64,000 nucleotides of DNA from Aurelia coerulea (GCA_039566865.1 CM076953.1:3410001-3474000), one strand, 5' to 3'. Numbered from the stretch's first letter, positions 32,701 through 47,700 are shown. Notes: generated by a model from the letters alone, not told the origin. Translations and numbers: made by a program.

Positions 32701-35700
32701 GAAGTGCACATGAAAGATTTCTTTCAGCGAGGATAATTGTGTGTGTGGGAAAAGCTTTCAAAACTGCTCAGTAATTAGTTAAATTTTTGTTACTGTCAGT
32801 ACTTAATTGGTTGGTAAATTTATGATCTTATGAAAACATGGATATATACATGAAATTGATTGAAATGGTGTTGCCATGATCAATTTATCTTAAAACCAAA
32901 ATCATTGTTTAAATGATCTTAAAATCACTTCATGCACAAATTTGTGCAATGAGTAAAATTGTGTGAGCTTGTGTTTGGAATTCTTAGAAGATCTCAACCT
33001 TAGTTGCACTGATCCATGGCTGGGACATAGATCTATACAATTATTCATGAATCTGAACATTTAAAACTTGCTTATGACTCCCATAGTTGGATGACTGATT
33101 GATACAGGATTCTTTTTATGATAGGTTGGAAGCCTACCTGGGTATTACCATTTTATTCACAAACCTGTCAAGGTGAGGAGGAAAAGAAGGGAAGTTGGCA
33201 AAACAGAATTGCTTCTTGGAGAAAAAGAGGTAAGATCATTTACTATTTTTTTCTACGATTTTGCAAAGGGTGCAAGTTTTTTAACCCACCCGGTAGATGT
33301 TAAAGGACAATTCCCTTGTTGCTGATTTTGGGATTTAGAAATTGATTAATTGCATCAATTAATTGTATCGATTAATTAATCGATTTCTAAATCAGTAAAT
33401 CCCAAATCACCACAAACAAATTTTCTCTTTGTCCATTCATGTTGATTCTTTAGAATGATGAACGTTTTTGATCGTTTTCAGTGTTTTTGAAAATGAAATG
33501 TTTCAGAAACTCCCCTCTAGCTCTAAAAACCTAAAGCAGAAAAATTTGCAAAAAATCCTAGAATCTAATTCAGGCTTTTTGCTAAAGATTAAGTCATGAA
33601 TCTTCAAAATCGGTCCAGTGTACGATTTATTGTGGCCTGTCAAACGTGCATAGTTTATTTGGCGCACCCGGTGTTACTGTTTTCTAATACTTTCAGAAGT
33701 TGCATGAGAAAAGTAAATACATTTTTGGAATGTAAAATGTCTCTACTTTATGCACGAGGAATCTTGTTGAGACTTTCAGATACGAAAAAGTTGTGATTGT
33801 GTCTCTTTGATTTTATTCAGTGGGTCCAAGTTTTACAAGATATTGCAAAACATTGCAAGACATTGCAAAAGTTGATTAATTGATTCAAAAATGTGCTGCT
33901 GCAAAACTTTGAATCTTTGATTTTTAGGTAAAATGGGTAGAGCAACAGCAAGTGCTAGAAAGAGACAAGCGTTCCATTATCCCAGACTTTGTTGGAATCG
34001 AGCACCCAAAAGCAGTGACAATCCAAGATCCATTGTACAAGGATCAATGGTATTTGGTAAGTTTTCATGTTATGATCTGAAAGTTTTAGCCAGCCAATTT
34101 TAAAGCATATTCAAATCTTAAATGTATTCCATTTGAAAGAAGTAGTAATTGTTTCAAATCTTAAGTAGTATACAGACTTTTGAAGCAACTATATCCTGAA
34201 ATTTCTCTGGATTTTTTTTCAGTAATTTATTTTGAGTGGGCAGGGAGTATTTCTAGCTACTTGAAGCTAATTTAAGCCCACTATGCATGCCGCATATAGG
34301 CATGGGACCCCTAGTGTAACATCCCTTCCGAAGAACGGCAAGGTGAGTTGCAAGGTCAGGCCTCGGAGAGGTCACCCATTTGGAGTTTGACTTCACTCGA
34401 CTGAGCTTAACTTCAGTCACCTGACGGAAATTGTATAAGCCGCTTGGCCACTCACCCCGGACTGCCAGAATGTTTGTAAGATAGTCATATGGAATATAGT
34501 TTTAACCAAGATAAAATGGCCATTGTGTTGCCTTATTGTGACCATTTATTCTGAAGAATAACTTTTTCTTTCTAATTCTAAACAACATATTTTCTTGTTG
34601 TTCAGTTGAAAGATTGTTGACACCATTATTCATTAACACACAATTTATTTTAGTAAAGATCAGGTTTGATATGTTGAATTTCAGTAGACCTTTTAGCTAT
34701 TCTACAAAAAGAGTCTGAATAAAATGATATTTTCATATGTTTTATAGAAGTTCCACATGAGCCTATCCGTGATAGAAACCCTAATTAGACCTTTGTTGAA
34801 ATTTTTATAAAGGTATCACTTGATTTAAACTCTTTCTGTAAGATAGCTAAACAGTCCATTAAGGGTCAAACATTTTTATATGAATTCCTCATCTGATATT
34901 TTTCATACCATTTATTTGGTCATTCTTTTGGTTTTTCTCCGCAGAACAACATTGGCCAGTCATCTGGTCCACCAAATCTAGACATCAATGTTTTGCCTGT
35001 CTGGTCCAAGGGTGTCACTGGAAAAGGTGTGGTTGTTGCAATCCTTGATGACGGTGTGGACTACACACATCCAGACTTGGTAAAAAACTATGTGAGTATT
35101 TTCCTGCATTTATTTTGAAAAGCCTTTAGACTGCTATGAAGTCAACTTATTACCATTTTTTTATTTGTCACTTTATGTGCTTACAACCTTGCTAAGTTTC
35201 TGATATACAGGGTGTCCCAAAAAAAATTGTGCCCCGTTTGTCCGAAGATTGCGACAAAACGGCAAAAGATTCTTGCCAAACTTTTGCATGATGGTGCTCT
35301 TCAGATTTTCAATTAAAGTTTGCCACCATCCCCGTAAAAATCTGTTCAAAAATGATGGAGCTATGACCTTCAGACTTCAGAAGCCCAAATTTGCCTGATG
35401 ACTGAAACCAGCGGTCGGCCGTTTGGTCTTACTATTTTGCAGTGATAAGTATCTTCACGTGAGGTAAGAAATCATTTCTGTGAGGTCAGAAATAGTGGAA
35501 CTCTCCGAGGATTATCGGAATTTTCATGAGAGCTATGACATTAGAGGCTGCTGTTTCATTTTCAATCCATGAAGCTATTTATCGCTGCAAAATAGTAAGA
35601 CAAAATGACCGACCGCTGGTTTCAGTGACCGGGGAAATTTGGTCTCCTGATGGTCATAGCTCCATCATTTTTCAACGGATTTTCATGGGGATGGTGGCAA

Positions 35701-38700
35701 ACTTTAATTGAACATCTGAAGAGCACCATCATGCAAAAGTTTGGCGAGAATCTTTTGCCGTTTTGTCGCAATCTTCAGACAAACGAGGCACAATTTTTTT
35801 GGGACACCCTCTATTGACACAAATTCTTCTAAACTCCTGGCTCTAATTTCGTTTATTTACTTTCATCAGGACTCTAAAGCAAGTTACGATTTCAATGATT
35901 ATGACAATGACCCAATGCCAAGAGTTGCAGATCCTACAAATTGGTAATGTATTTGTTTTTGATGAAATATTTTGCATTTTGAGTTTTCAGTTTCTTAATT
36001 TGTTTGATTTGGCGTGGCTACAATAACTGCAGAACCAATAACGTTTAAAAAATTTGTTTACCTAGAATAAGGGAGCAAAGATGTGTGCATGACTTTTTGT
36101 AACAGCCGTAACATTGTTTACTGCATGTTCGAAATCAATGTTCATTTTAGAACTTCAAAGATGTATTTATGTTTTAACTGAAAATTAAGTAAAATATATA
36201 ACTGGAAATTTGATGTAGAAAGGTTGGACTTCAATAAATCCTAAGATATATTTTATCACACTGAGGCCTTTCGGACTTGTGTCCTCATCAGAGCATGATT
36301 TAGAGTGAATCTAAAGTAGCAACGAGGTGTATATCAAAGTTATTTACATACACCTCATTGATACTTAATCGAAATCATGCTCTGACGAGGGCACGAGTCT
36401 CAAAGGCCTTATTGTGTTGAAATATCTCAGAATTTTTTGTCATCCAACCTCTCCACAGTAATTTTGACTGAAATGCAGAGGTGGATCTTTGAAAAGAGAC
36501 ATTCAGTCTCAATTCAAACGACGTGTTTTGGTGGAAAAGAATAAAGAAATTCAAACTCTCGTATGATATTTATTGATTCTGTCTCACAAACTTGTTATTT
36601 TGCAGTCATGGCACAAAGTGTGCCGGTCAAGTTGCGGCGGAGTCAGGCAACGGAATTTGTGGTGTTGGAGTTGCTTTCAATTGCAGTATTGGAGGTATGT
36701 TTGTTTTTTCTTATTGTGTGTTGTATCTTTATCTTGCATTATGATACAAAATCCTTATGCACATTGTTTCTGCTTCTGTGTGCTATGTCCTTGTTTGCTC
36801 TCTTTTGGGTCTCATCTGACAGTTTCTTGTGCCTTGTGTCAGACAAAATATTGAGCAAATCGTTTCTTTCTTCGATCCCATAATTACGACCAGAGACTTA
36901 TAACAGGGAAGCAGTGGGGGCATGTGCCCCTTAGGATTTTGCATTGGAGAAAAAGGATCCCTGTTTGTTTCAGAAAGTGCTCGTTTAGCTTGATGACAAG
37001 GTGCCCTTTAGTGTCGTGCCCCCGAGTTTAAAGGGAATCGACATAGTTAAAAGCTGGCCCGGGCCAGGTCAAAAATATATTCTATTATACTCGACCACTT
37101 TGACGCATCCGGTCTCATTGTGTAGCTGAAGAAACAATGGGTTTGTGGGCGTTTCTTCAGCCTATTTATAGCGGCTACGAGATATAGCTATGTCTATTCC
37201 CTTTAAGATGCTTCTTGTGGCCCTGATTATGACCAATGACATATAGATTTTATTGTACACATTGCAGGTATTCGAATGCTAGATGGCAACACAACTGATA
37301 CCATTGAAGGAAGCTCACTCAGCTACCGAAACAATTACATTCATATCTACAGTTGTGCATGGGGGCCGAAGGATGATGGAAAAAGGTTCGGCAGACCAGG
37401 AACATTAGCAAGCAAAGCTTTGCAACTTGGAACCAAAGAGGTAAAATTTAATTGAAATCCGTTGACTTGCCATTGACTTGCTTTGCTAAAGAATGACAAA
37501 AGTCAAGAAGGTTGTCATTGAGCATGTGCAGTACAGTTCTTTTGTAACTTAACATCCCTGAATTAAGAAGAATTCGCTTCAGAATCCATAGGATTTCATT
37601 CTTTCAAATCCATCAAGAGCAAAGGACAAAACCTGAACCGTAAAAGATATGAATGTTTGGTTTTGTCCTCAGTAAAGTACAAAGATTTATCCTCAAAATG
37701 ACGCTCTCATTTCGGAAAAAACAGGTAAACGTCTGTGTGATATTGCCCATCAAAAAAATGCAAAATCACCTTTTCGACCGAAATTTGAAGATGGAGCCCT
37801 TTAAGCAGTTATCGCTCAGTTAAATGTACATGTTTTCCATCATAGAAGCTTTTAAATTCCAAGAAATTGCTGGTAATAGGTGGCTACCCAATGAATTACT
37901 GGAATCGGGTATTTTGCTAGAACCTAGGTTGATATTTCCCCGAAAACCCTAGATTTACAAGCTATTGGGAGGCTGCAAAGTCCCCAGCCCCTATTTTCGT
38001 ACAACTGAAGAGATTCTTGGAAATTGACAGTAATTTCTCATCCTTTTGTATGTATGTATGTATGTATGTATGTATGTATGTATGTATGTATGTATGTATG
38101 TATGTATGTATGTATGTATGTATGTATGTATGTATGTATGTATGTTAAATTCGCCACAAATTAAATGTTTACAATAGTTAAAATGATATAGAATAGTTAC
38201 AATACGCAATTTACATAAAAACTTTAATAAATATGAGTTGAAAAACACCCCTAATCATAGTGGCAGGGATAGCATTAAAAGATCGAATTGACCTTATTTC
38301 CATAATGGTCCACTTAGAGGTGGTTGCAAAAAAAAACATAAAAAATATATTTTTATGTGCTTTTGGATAAAGCATAATTTAGTAAGGCTGAATCATGAAT
38401 GTGAGAGAGGACGCGCGGTTTTATTAGAACACATATACGTCGTTTTCCTCTCTTTGTATATTCTGGAAATCCTTGCCGTAGGGACGAGGTGGACTTGGTT
38501 CTATCTTCGTTTGGGCAACTGGAAATGGTGGCCTAACGGATGATGACTGTAATTGCGATGGGTATACAACGAGTATATACACGATATCAATTGGTGCTAT
38601 CAGTGACCATGGATTATCGACTTACTACACTGAAAGTTGTGCATCGACATTAGCTGTGACGTATAGTGGAGGATCTCACAGGGAGAAAAGAGAGAATAAA

Positions 38701-41700
38701 ATCGTGAGTATTTTTGTACGCACTTTGCAAGATTTTTTTTTGAAAAATTGGATCACTAACGAAACTACATCCGCGAAAAATGCAAAAACTCCGGGTCAAA
38801 TGAACTTTAGTGGACACAGCTTTCAAGGAAAGCAGAGGTTGAATTGAATTATATTGTTAGAACTGATTGCTGATTGGCTTATCAAACAATATCAATAGAA
38901 ATCCTATCATGTGATTGGATAATGTAAAATTCGACTGATTCGACCTTGCGAGAGAGCGTCGAAATGTCTTAAACATGGCCTAAATCTGCAGTGCAGCAGG
39001 AACCAGTATTCAGTCTATTATTTTGGCTAATTATTTTCCCCAAACCCCCACTGTTTCAGCAAGTATACTTAATCTTAGTACTGATGCATTTGCCATCCAA
39101 AATCAGTACAAAATAAAACCCGGGGGATGTTAAAAGTGCGTCCGTTAATGTTCAAACTAGCCAACATTCTTTATTTCCGCTGTCGTGTCCCATGAATGTT
39201 TGGTCAAGTTTCTTTTCTTTTGTAAAATATTGCTAACTGATGAAGCAATCTTAACACGAGTGTAAGCTGTATACGAAGAAATGATTGACCACCGGCTTGC
39301 ATACGGTACAATTATTTGCTTCCGTTTTGTGTAAAATGGTGATACTAAGGACGTAGTGAAAATCTTTTAGGAATTCTTCAAAAGGGAGGATTGAAAATGA
39401 TCATCTTTCGCAACCACGAAGGAACAAATAACACTTTGCATTTTATTCTTCGTGTAATTATTTAAATGAACGTGCGAAGGACCACCGGGTGACCCAGAAA
39501 AAAGTGACCCAATGCAATCTGTTATAGAAAAACAATTCAGTAGCAGATTGAAACATTTCAAACGTTGTTCTGTCGCTAAAAGACTAGCCTACACTATAAG
39601 TATTTTTCGCAATTTTTTTGGGCAAGGGAAAGTTCCCGAATTAAGGATTTTGAGGAAAAGGGCAGGCTTGAAATTCTCAAAAAGTCGTCAAAAACAAGGG
39701 ATCGATTTGAAGCCATTTCAGATCTTCAAAACAACGAGGAGCGTGTTTCATTCTGCCTGAGAATATTTTCAAGTACCTAGGGACTATAAAATTGCTCTGA
39801 AGACTGTCAACTGGGTTACCTATTCCCAGGTTGAAATGTAACACGCTTCTTGTTGTTTTGAAGATTTTAAATGGCTGTAAATCGATCCCCTGTTTTTTAC
39901 GACTTTTTGAGGATTTCAGGCATGCCTTTTTCCTCGAAATCCTTAATTTTCTTTCAGCGACAGAACAACATTTGAAGCATTTCAATCGGCCACTTACTTA
40001 ATTTTCTGTAACAGATTGCGTTGGGTCACTTTTTTCTGGGTCACCCGGTATAATTCAAGAAATTTAACGAATTCTCCTTTTTGCAGATAACTACGACCCT
40101 GAATCATAAGTGCACAGATCAATTCAAAGGAACGTCATCTGCTGCACCATTGGCTGCTGGAATTATTGCCCTCATGCTTGAAGCCAAGTAAGTCTGTTTT
40201 TATTTGTATTCCAAAAAGATTGGACATTTTTACAGAAATTTCGGATGACCAAGAAACGAATTTCCGCCAATAATTGTTGACGAGGAAGGTGAGATTGATT
40301 GCAAAGTTGGATTTAGTTTTGGAAAATATACTATTTTTTCATCAATCAGCACTCTCAGCCCCCATCCCCTTTAATACAAAATGTTCCTTGCCAAACGGTA
40401 AAAATGTTTTACTGTGACCTTTTTCCATGCTGCGACAAATTTCAGCCACTAGATCTTTTGGACCACAAAAAATTTCAGATATTAAAATTTTCGAACTTTT
40501 GAAATATCCGAAATATGAGCGTCCGAATTTGTTCTTTTAATGTAGCTCTCTCTTCTGTTAGTTCGAAGCTGACGTGGCGTGATGTACAATCAATAATAGT
40601 CGATACTGCTCTGATGACAAGTCCTTTAGACGAAGGATGGAGACGAAATGGAGCTGGCAAATGGTTCAATCAGAAATTTGGATTCGGGAGAATGGATGCC
40701 TCTCAGCTCGTTTCAAAAGCTAAAACTTGGGATAATGTTGCAGAGCAAAGGAAATGTTGGGGAAACAAAAATGATGGACCTTGGTATGAAATCCTGTTGA
40801 TTTTTTTAAATTGTTGATTTGATCAATGATAGGTACCGAGAAAGTTTTGAAGGGATATTTGTATTCATAGGAGCATAGGTTCCAAATCTTTAAAAGGCTG
40901 TTGTAAGATTGAGTGACCTATTTCTTTGAACTGAATGACTTCAAAGAAACTTTAGCTAATTCTCTATAATTCTACCGTTGGAATTTTCTGAAATCTTCGA
41001 TATTTTCAGAATTAGAGTGTTTTTCTTCTATTCAAGAATTCAAGGAAATTTTAAAAAAAAACTTGAAACCATCGTAATTTCTAAACTGTTTGACGTAACA
41101 TGAAATAATTTCGAAGAAAACCATAGTTTATGAATGCCTACAATATGGTACCAAGCAAAAGTCTGTCACTCCTCTGGTTTATGATTTAGAAATTTGATGA
41201 CGTCACATCCTCAAATGAGTTGAAATGTAAGATACACCGTAATTTCCAAAAATATTCAAAATTTTTGAAAAGTCCAACGGTAGAATTATAGATAAGTATC
41301 TAAAGTTTCTTTCAAGCCATTCAATCAGAAGAAATAGGTCATTGAATTTTACACCCACCTTTTTTCGCCGAGTTAAAGATTTGGAACCTATGCTATTCAT
41401 AGGTCTGGGAAGGGATTCTTACAAAGATATTTAAAGCATCGTGGAGCCCAGATAAACGAAAAGAAATTTTGAAACATGCAGTTGAAATATATTTGCAAAA
41501 ATAACACAAAGCAGGTCCTGCAAATATCGACGAAAAGGAGCCAACGAAGAAACAGCATATTTGAGCATATGTTCCAAATCTTTAGGTTGGCGTAAACAGG
41601 TGGGTGTAAAATTCTATGGTCTATTTCTTCTGATTGAATGGCTTGAAAGAAACTTTAGATAAGCTATAATTCTACCGTTGGACTTTTCAGAAGTTTTGAA

Positions 41701-44700
41701 TATTTTTCGAAATTACAGCTTATTTTACATTTCAACTCATTTGAGGATGTGGTGTCATCAATTTTAAATCATAAACCAGAACAGTGACAGGTTTTTGCTT
41801 CATACCATATTGTAGACATCCATAAACTATGGGTTTCTTCGAAATTATTTCATGTTGCGTCAAACAGTTTACAAATTGCGATGGTTTTAAGGTTTTTTGA
41901 AAATTATTCTCAAATTCTTGAAAAGGAGAAAAACACTTTAATTCTGAAAATATTGAAGATTTCAGAACAGTCCAACGGTAGAATGATAGAGAATTAGCTA
42001 AAGTTTCTTTGAAGTCATTCAGTTCAAAGAAATACGTCACTGAATTTCGCACCAGCCTTTTTAAAGATTTGGAAACTATGCTGCTATTTTTTTATACTTT
42101 GTTGGGACTGTGCAGTTTAATGACATCACTTGTAAATGCACCATAAAATGCAGGGTGCTTCTTAAATGACGTGTGGCTATCGAGTGCCTTCTTTGGCGCT
42201 CATTTATTTTGGCTGTATCCTGCTCGCGCAGCTGTAAATCAGACTAAACAATAAATTAATTTTATTCAATTATACGCGTCATCATTATCATGCCCTTGAA
42301 ATCTGTGACATATGGGACACTTGTACACTTCTAAAGCATATTTGGAAATAAGTTTTTGAATGAATTTATTTTGAAAGCATCATTCAAGGCTGCCGCATTT
42401 TTCCTGGCAGCAGGAGAAATAATATGACTTCAAGCCTCAAAACTGTACAGCAAATAATCCTGTTTTGAGGATAAACTCTTTCATATTGCAATGATTTTTT
42501 CTTACGAGAGTCCTTGGTTTCTATCCATTGTATAATTTTTCAGTTAAATGTTTGAATTTGAGACCACTTTTATTCTATATTTGCATCTTATTAAGGCTGC
42601 TCTCCATATTCAGCGTTTTGAGTGCGCGGGCGCTGCGACCATGATCGAGCGTGTTCCCTAATCTCTGGAATTAATCTCCATTTGATTTTGGCGCGCACTT
42701 TCTTCGTTGGCCATGTTGAAAATGAGATCGTGCACGTTGCCAGTTTCTTGCAATATGATTGGTTCTTTAGGTAGCGATCGCAAGCGCCCGCGATGGGAGT
42801 TGAACTTGTTCCTACTCCCAAAACGCCCGAAGATTGGCCGCTGCGATCAAATTGATCGCTATGGTTTTATCAACTGCGCATGCTCCTGTTTGGTCGCAGC
42901 GCCTGCACGCTCAAAACGCTGGATATGGAGAGCAGCCTTTGAACATGTTGATATCGTTGTTGCAGGAAAATTCCTGAATCTGGAACAGTTCTCGTTTCTT
43001 CAAATGCTTCAGCATGTTCAGACACAGCATTGGAAATCAAGAGTTTAGAACACGTGCAGCTTGTTATTTCCCTCAAACATCGCCACAGGGGACATCTCAG
43101 TATTGAACTAATATCTCCTTCTGGGACTCGCAGTCAGATATTGAAAACAAGGCGAAATGATCACTCCAACAAAGGATTGAAGGTACGACTAGTTTTTTTA
43201 TGGATTAGTCCCCGTTTACGCGGTAACGGACGAATATTCGTACGGATAAGCATAGGGCTCAAATCTTTAAAAAAGTCGGTGTAAAATTCTATTACAGTTT
43301 TCTTTGAATGAAATGGCTTGGAAGGAACTTAGTGTTTTTTGCTGTAAATCTGCCGTGGAAATTTATTGATATCTTGGTTAGTTTCAAAATGGCGACATTT
43401 ATTAAATTTGAGGCTATGACGTCATTAATTTCTAAATCCTAAACCAGAAAAGCTACAGATTTCTGCTTGCCATCATATTGTAGACCTTCATAAACTATGG
43501 TTTTGTTGAAAGTTATAAGGTTTTTTCCTCTTTTGGTTTAGGATTTAGGATTATTTAAAGGTTTTCAAAATTTTCGATCAATTTTTCCTAAAATCATTAA
43601 ATTGCCGCCATTTTGAAAAAAATCAAGATATCAAAAATTTCCATGGCAGATTTACAGCAAAGTACTATAAGTTCCTTTCAAGCCATCCAATTCAAAGAAA
43701 AATGGAATAGAATTTTACACCCACGTTTTAAAGATTTGAAAGATTTGAGCCCTAGTACGGATGAATATTCGTACAGAAAGCCTTCTGTAGCACAAGACCT
43801 GCCTATTCGCATGAAAATTAGTACGGCTATCCTACTAATTTTCGTCCACTTACGAAAGCGTACTAATTTGAAACTAAGCCGGATGGAAATTCGTACGGCA
43901 CCGTGTAAACGCTTTTGCCGTACGAATATTAATAAGGATTCACAATGAGGGTGCTTTTCATTCAATACGAGGCGTAATCATGATGACTGCCTGCTTTGTT
44001 CCTTTGTTTTTGCCCTTATTGTTTTGCTAATAGGCACGCTCTTCTTGTTACGAGGAGCCTTGGCAACTAATAGGTTGGAATATTTTGCTTGACGACAAAG
44101 AACTCAATTGGTCTTGCATGAACGGGAAGCCTAAGTGGACTGATTTTAGAACGGTACCGTGTAAATGCATTTAAGCGTACTAATTTTCGTCCGTACGAAT
44201 TTTCATCTGCTACAGTGTAAATGGGGTCTTAGGTACAGCGATGCTATGAGTTGACCGTTTTGGAAATTTTTTGTATTTTATAGATGTAACGAACTGGCTT
44301 TTGATAATAGAGGAGTGCAAAGATCCTCGCAAGCTACCGGGTGAGTCAGAAAAAAGAATCCCTGCTTGGAAGGCCACTGCTCCATGAATATCAAAGCAAT
44401 AATATTGAAAACTGTCTTGTTTTATTGCCAATATGTTCAATTAGGTTCAGTAATTTACCCGGCCTTAATTGGCCATTCCTTCCCGTTGATATGGGTGATT
44501 TTCTGCAGAAAGCCCCTTCCAAAAACCTGCAAAAACGAATGAAAACAATGAGCAAATTTTCCTTCCTAAAATTGATGACACTCACATAAATTCATGTATT
44601 TTGTCCTCTTGGGAGAATGGAATCCCCCTGAATAGGTCATCGATACCAGGGGGAGGACTTGTTCATCCTCCCAAGAGGATAGCACGTGCTAAAGCGTCCA

Positions 44701-47700
44701 CAAGTCATTGCTGTAAGGCCATTGTAAGGCAGAAATGTAAGGGAAATTTGTTCATGATTTTGGGAACGTTTTGAAGGTTTTTTGAAGAGGCTTTCTCGAG
44801 AAAATCCCTCATAATTTCAGAATGGAGTGGCCGATTTCAGTCAGGTAAATTTTATAGTAGATTTGAACATTTCTACCATTAAACTATATATTTGCCGATA
44901 TCATTTACTTGATATCAAGGGAGCCGTCACCTTTCAAACGGGGATTCTCTTTTCTGACTCGCCCGGTATAGTTTGTGACTAATTGACTTTTTGAATTAAA
45001 ACTTGGTATGGGAATCTGAAGCTTTTTTGTGCAAACGGCTGTCTGTTTCTATGAATGGAATAAGGAATAGACCTTTTAGCTATTATACGAAAGAGCCTCG
45101 ATCGAGCGATATTTTTACACATATTCGTACGAAAGATTTTTGATTGAGTGGCTTTAGGACTTCTATCACTATTTGTGAACATTCGAACCACAAAATGTAT
45201 CAAAATATCGTTCGATTCAGGTTCTTTTTTAGAATAGCTAAAAGATCATCTAGGACCGTCTTTGTTGGAAAACGTATTGCTATAGAATTTAAAGATTTTA
45301 AAGTTCTTAGAAGATTTTTGTTTTGAAGAAATTTGAAGGTTCCCAAAGAAAAAATGTTCCCTTTTTAAATGTTGATATCGTCCTTCAAAACCACATTCTG
45401 TTTTCAGGACTGGATTTTCATGAGTGTTCATTTCTGGGGTGAAGATCCAAAAGGAAGTTGGACACTGTCAGTAACAGACAACAGCAACAACAACCGGCAT
45501 CATTATCGTTTGAAAGTAAAGCATGGTGATCTGGAAGATGCAACCGAGGCTCTGCAGGATGAACTTATGGGAAGGCCTCGTCCCCAGGAAGACGATGTCG
45601 AGGCTTCTTCACAGGAACATGAGGGAGTTATAGAAAAAGCTGAGAAACAGGGAGATACGAAATTGTCAGAAGATTTTGAAGGTATAATTCAATTCAATTC
45701 AACTTTTTTCATAGAATACAAGACTAAAAGTTATTACAGGTATATATAAAAAGATCTGTATCCTATACGACCAAAGTAAAGCATGATATATGATACTTTA
45801 AGGGAAGAAACTTTCGCGGAAGAAACTTTCGCGTTTTTGGCCGAAATTTGCAAAAGTTTATCCCGCAAAATCTCCTAAAATGTGAAATTCGCGAAAGTTT
45901 ATTCCCGCAAAATTTCTAAGATATAGAATCGAATTTTTATGTAATCAGATATTGATATTCCTCTTCTTCAACAACAAACCTCTCGAACTACCGGGTGCGC
46001 CAAAATAAACTATGCACGTTTGTCAGGCCATAATAAATCGTACACTGGACCGATTTTGAAGATTTATGACTTAATCTTTAGCAGAAAGCCTGAATTAGAT
46101 TCCAGGACTTTTTGCAATTTTTTCCGTTCTCTGTTTTTAGAGCTAGAAGCGAGTTTCTTAACATGTTCGTTTTCGAAAACATCGAAAACGATGCAAAAAC
46201 GTCGATCAAATTTGAAAAGATTCAACATGAATGAACAAAGAGCAAACGTTTCAGGGGGATTTAGGGGTTTAGTACGAACTCTCGTATAGCAGATTACAAT
46301 TGGTCGATTTCTGAATCGCAAATCACCACGTACAAGTTCTCTCTTTGTCCATTCATGTCGATCATTCAGAAAACTTGATCGATGTTTTTCGATCGTTTTC
46401 AGTGTTTCCGAAAACTAAAATTTTAGGAAACTCGCTTCTAGCTCTAAAAATTGAAAATGATAAAATGTGCAAAAAATCCCAGTATCTAATTCAGGCTTTC
46501 TGCTAACGATTAAGTCATAAATCATCAAAATCGATCGAGTGTACGATTTATTGTGGCCTGCCAAACGTGCATAGTTTATTTTGGCGCACCCGGTATGCTA
46601 CTACAAGCGTGTTTATTAGGAAGAGTCATTAAAGTGTCCAGGAACATTTGAGACATTGTAAAAATTTGATAAGAAACCTAATTCGCGAAAGTTCTAACTC
46701 TCGTACCACCTTCATACTGCGATTTTTCACGGTATTTCTTTCTTAATAGGTGGAATTTTTGACAATGAATCTTACCGAAGTTCGTTGAAGAAATTTAAAA
46801 AGAAAGGAAAAGGAAAAAAGAAAGAGAAAAAGAAAGAAAAAAAACATAAACATAAGAAAGAGAAAAAAGGAAAGAAACACATTAGTCATCATCATCATCA
46901 TCATCAAAAACATTTTCATTCATCAAAGAAAAGTAAACCTACTCCAGCGAGAGTAAAAGAATTTACTGCTGAACCAACATTCTTTGGAAAAACATTTGGC
47001 GACTTAACAAATAAACAAGGTAAGCTTGAGTTAATATTTTCTTGTTTCTGGTTTGTAACAGCCAAGATTTACTCTTGTCGCCATATCTCCTGCTTCTACC
47101 GCAGGATGATAAATCTAGCTAGATCTCGAGCAATTTCCTGAAATCACATCGTCTGAAAATTATTTTGCGTCAGAATTAGTTAAACCGTGCATTCAACTTT
47201 TGAGATGCTATCTGCTTCCTATCCACCATAAAACCGATTGATTCATGACTAGGTAAACATATGAACAAATAAACAACTAAACAAATAAACATGGCAGGCT
47301 TGAGTTAATATTTTCTTGTTTCTGGTTTGTAACAGCCAAGATTTACTCTTCTTGTCGTCATATTTCTTGCGCTTCTACCGCAGGATGATAAATCTAGCTA
47401 GATCTCGACCAATTTCCTGAATCACCACTTCTCAAATCACAGCCCCGGGTCTGGCAAGTGAAGTGTTTTTCCTCATATAAACAGGCCCTTAGGTGTTTAT
47501 AAATATTGTTCGATTCAGATTCTTTTTTGGAATGCTAAAGGTCTATTCTTTGTGGATTTTTATGCAAGAGGTATTTTGTATTTGCCATCCAACCTTCCAA
47601 TCCAATCTTCAGTAGACTGACAACGTGATTCCCTGTCTTTGATCAATGTATTTAATTTTTTGTTTTCACTCAACAATTTTTAATTCACACCAGTATCCAC

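Larger units (their letters stand above)
29943..33124 (+). other. Convertase intron 1
   Basis: Donor gtatgc after NLGQ; acceptor atgatag before [10 protein letters not shown]. It contains a deleted element (30456-30530), A-rich sequence near 30740-30810, a large fold-back element at 31165-32402 and no recognisable exon. Confidence 0.65.

Noticed and set aside
34340..34470. Functional 5S rRNA gene
   Set aside because: Only the internal promoter region resembles 5S rRNA; flanking sequence is repeat body and box C is altered.
36563..36883. 106-codon frame with hydrophobic repeats overlapping convertase exon 6
   Set aside because: Wrong frame relative to exon 6 (HGTKCAG) and it reads into intron sequence; the hydrophobicity comes from T-rich intron.
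37991..38248. Repetitive Tyr-Ile-His-Thr protein on the minus strand
   Set aside because: Translation of the (TATG)n microsatellite.
43613..43948. 111-codon frame in convertase intron 11
   Set aside because: Falls in a palindromic repeat with frames on both strands; no splice or domain support.
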